From Luscinia megarhynchos (taxonomy: Eukaryota; Chordata; Aves; Passeriformes; Turdidae): 64,000 nt of DNA. The notes beneath the pieces were generated by a model. The model was not told the origin of the DNA and ran no database searches. It saw nothing but the letters and a program-made list of their open reading frames with translations. The stretch lies in NCBI GenBank assembly GCA_034336665.1, contig JAPFBE010000002.1, forward strand, positions 10,028,146 through 10,092,145. Reading direction: 5' to 3'. A program made the translations under genes and the position numbers. Positions 61,201-64,000 of the stretch are shown piece by piece (the first letter of the stretch is position 1; each line of letters starts with the position of its first letter).

Positions 61201-64000
61201 TATTTAAAAACAAAAAGGAGCTGTGAATAAACTCTAGTTCTTGTTTCTCAATTAGCAAGTATTTTAGGATTCAAGATGTAATAGAACTGAGAAGCTACCT
61301 TCAACAGCCAACAGGACATTTGCAACTGCTTAAAAGATCTCTTAATAGTGGTACAATCATCTGAAACACGTCTTTACTGGAATTACAGAAAAAAAATCTA
61401 CAAAAAGGTTTGCTAAACAGCAGTAAATTTTGTGTTCCAGTACTGCACATTTCTGCCCCTCCCCACCACTCTTTCAAATAAAAAGATTTTTGCTCCAACT
61501 GATTGTGTAAGTTAAGGGGAGACACAGAAAAAAAATTACCAAGTATTTACAAGGAGTTCTTCAGGTCTATTTCTACTGCCATAAAAATGACTCATTGTAA
61601 GCAATGCAAGGAATTGGTATTGACAGTAAAAACCCAACTCCATTTCAGCATAAAACCTGTGGGTGTCCTGAGCATTTATTTGAGATTGAGTTGAATGCAT
61701 TTTATTTTAGGAAGAACGTGCAAAAATTAACATAGTCTGACATTTGAATGTGTCAAAAGGTTTCAATAGGTACCTTATATTCCCCCCATGGTATATAAAG
61801 TCAAAAAATAACTCTAAAATGATCCTATAATCTTTACTCTTGGCTCCCCATCCAACATTCCCTTCTGCTTTGTCTCAAACTATTGCTTTTTAGTACATTA
61901 CAGAAATCTGCTGATTATTTTAGAAACTTTAAAAGAGCAGCAAAATGAGAAGACAAAGAGGAGGTAGGAAGAGAAACACTGACAATTACAAACCAAGCAG
62001 CACTTCTGAGCATGTGAAACTAACAGTGAATGGTGGTATTAGACTGTAAATCAAACTAGAGAGAGTGGTGGCTCTATCTGTCTGGAACTGCCTGCGAAAT
62101 GAACTTGCAAACCTTCCAGGGCAGAGGTGTGAAAACAAAATTGCCAACTGCTGTGGCAAAATAAATGCAAATAATACTGTCAAAAGTTTATTAGCTCCAC
62201 ACTATAAAGTAATTTGCAGGAACTAATACAGCATTGGTAACTCAGGTGAAGTTATATTCCCATAACCCAGCTTACAAGAGGTCACCCAACAGTGCTCTCT
62301 ACACAGTCACACAATCACGTGACAAATCATTATCGAGGCACAATCACAAATTCTTGTCCTCTCTTTCCTCAAGCTCCTCAGAGCATACACCAGGCATTTG
62401 GTAAAGCAAGGAAAGGTTTGTCAAGAGAGGGACAGAACTGATACTTGTCCTTGGACAATGGACTTGGCAAGTTTAACTGCTCAACACAAAAGCACAGCTT
62501 GGCAAAGAAGAGTGAGAAGCCATGACAGGACTGACAAAGCCCCTGCATGAGCACGAGGCAGAAAGAGAACTGCTGGGTCACTTAACTTTAATGGGCAGTC
62601 ATCCTAATTTCAAATCCCACTGGGTTCTGTGCTAACAGAAGTTACCCACATGTCAAACATAAGCAAAAATCAGGTGCTAATTATGCAACTTTGTATGTCA
62701 GAGTAAAGTTCCTGTGATAGCTGCCCATTTGAATGCTATCTTCTACTGAATACAGCATTAATTTAGTTTTTGACATATATGTATTACACTGTAGCCTTGA
62801 TAAAAAGGGCTGAGTTCAACAATATTTTATATATATATAAATTATTCCTAATTTCTAGCCAAGTCCAACAGCAAAAAAGCAAAATCAAAATATAAAGAAA
62901 TATAGTAGTAAAGACAGAGTTCAATTAAAATTCCAAACTAAAACAAACATTTCCTAGAATAAGAAAAAAATACCTGAAATCAAGTGAATTTGCATTAATG
63001 ATCACAGATCAGCAGTTATTTACTCTGTAAATAAATTCAACAAATAATCTGGTTTTAACAGTGTAAAACAGTTTTATAACAAGCTTTCAGAATAGCCAAG
63101 TAGTTTCAAAATAAGGGAATGTGTTTTTCTCTAATTTTTATCACTTAACTGTATTTAAATTCATAAACACTTTTTGTCTCTACCTTTCAAGAAAAAGACA
63201 GCCCCAATGATATTTACCAGCAGTTTCTTCATTTGCAATTAAAGAAACATCACATTTTACTGTCTTTTTGTAATAGAGAAGTATTAATGAAATAAAGACA
63301 TTGCTGCTTTGTTTCTCAGCAGCTGAAGTCCCAGAATAAGAAATTTTCATGCTCAAAAGGTGCCATTTAAAATACATTTTGCTTTTCTAAATACTTGATG
63401 GTATATTTTTGAGTAGGAGGTGATTGCCTTTTTCCTCTGTGAAGGGGCATTAACCATGGGTAGCTTTTTTTAGTTTAGGCAATCAATAGATTTCTGAGTT
63501 ATATTCAAAGTCAGACCTTTAGAATGAGAGCAAAACCAAACCTTTAACTTGTGCTTCCTGGCACTTGAGGTCTGGAATTATTTTCACCTACTGTTATCAA
63601 ACTGCACATAGAAATATTAGCAGCTCCTGGTAATAACCTTCCAGATTCAGGATGAAAAGCAATTACATGAGAAGAAAAAGCCTTGGCTTGATGCTGAGCA
63701 TAGCTGTTATGCTCAAATTTGAAAACCAGCAATTTAAAAACACCATGTGGAAGTCACTTACAAGTAGTCCCACTGCAATCCCTGAAGGCTGCACTGGGAC
63801 CCTGATGGGAAATGAAGTGGCAGTGCAGCCCCAGTAGCTGGAGTTCCCAGAGCTGCTGACAGCACTGGCTACAATGTCAACACAAGTTTTAACTGCAGCC
63901 TTGGGCAACAGACTCTGCTCCTAAAAGGCAGATCTGAAGGGAAAAAACTGAACCCCACTGCCTCTGATAATCTGACCTCTTAACCCCTGCAAATGAAAAG
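58245..64000 (-). other. CTDP1: CTDP1 upstream intron, partial
   Basis: AT-rich sequence upstream of the penultimate exon with no recognisable coding exon. I looked on the minus strand for the exon that should precede VDDILGEG, expected to encode something like LCKEDLESMDKE, and did not find it, so the intron continues past the window edge. It holds a short (TA)n run near 62829-62839 and small chance ORFs, but no clear transposon. Confidence 0.75.
62829..62840 (+). repeat. Short (TA)n run
   Basis: A run of about six TA dinucleotides (TATATATATATAA) inside AT-rich intron. Confidence 0.8.

Noticed and set aside
63663..63908. 81-codon minus-strand frame considered as an upstream CTDP1 exon
   Set aside because: The sequence has no resemblance to CTDP1, and the residues expected before VDDILGEG are absent.
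1..64000. CRISPR arrays, operons, tRNA or rRNA genes
   Set aside because: No regularly spaced direct repeats and no tRNA- or rRNA-like sequence was recognised; the window is vertebrate nuclear DNA.

Overview
The window looks like chromosomal DNA from a bird, most likely a songbird. It has long AT-rich introns, very low coding density and CR1-type LINE fragments. One CR1 3' end carries the family's 8-bp terminal repeat (ATTCTATA/ATTCTATG on the minus strand). There are also three solo LTRs with the TGTCCTGG...CCATGACA or ...CCAACACA ends I associate with passerine endogenous retroviruses. There is no sign of bacterial, plasmid or phage DNA. Nearly all the 60-180 codon open frames are chance ORFs.

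The only gene I can identify with confidence is the 3' end of CTDP1 (FCP1, the RNA polymerase II CTD phosphatase), on the minus strand. The penultimate coding exon is at 58066-58244 and the last coding exon at 29414-29555. Their phases agree (codon AG|G, Arg), and together they encode the acidic, serine-rich C-terminal tail ending in the RAP74-binding helix. A 28.5-kb intron separates them. The 3' UTR runs to about 28520, where an AATAAA is followed by a U/GU-rich tract. The rest of CTDP1 lies beyond position 64000; 58245-64000 is intron.

Positions 1-28.5 kb lie downstream of CTDP1 and hold no recognisable gene. This side is more GC-rich and more repeat-rich. It has a solo LTR with a perfect 5-bp target-site duplication (7865-8586), a second solo LTR (13729-14149), four CR1 fragments (two on each strand) and a small CpG-rich patch (about 22436-22740) beside one CR1. 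From vertebrate synteny I would expect KCNG2 next on the minus strand, but I see no potassium-channel coding sequence.

The CTDP1 intron (29.6-58.1 kb) is AT-rich. It holds an LTR antisense to the gene (about 37537-38013), a CR1 fragment (about 47185-47665), a perfect 20-bp palindrome, an A27 tract and an unexplained GC- and CpG-richer island at 34.5-35.05 kb. That island has long open frames on both strands, including 163 codons on the CTDP1 strand, and is the best candidate for something undescribed, such as a retrocopy, a nested gene or an unannotated exon. I found no convincing novel multi-gene system.
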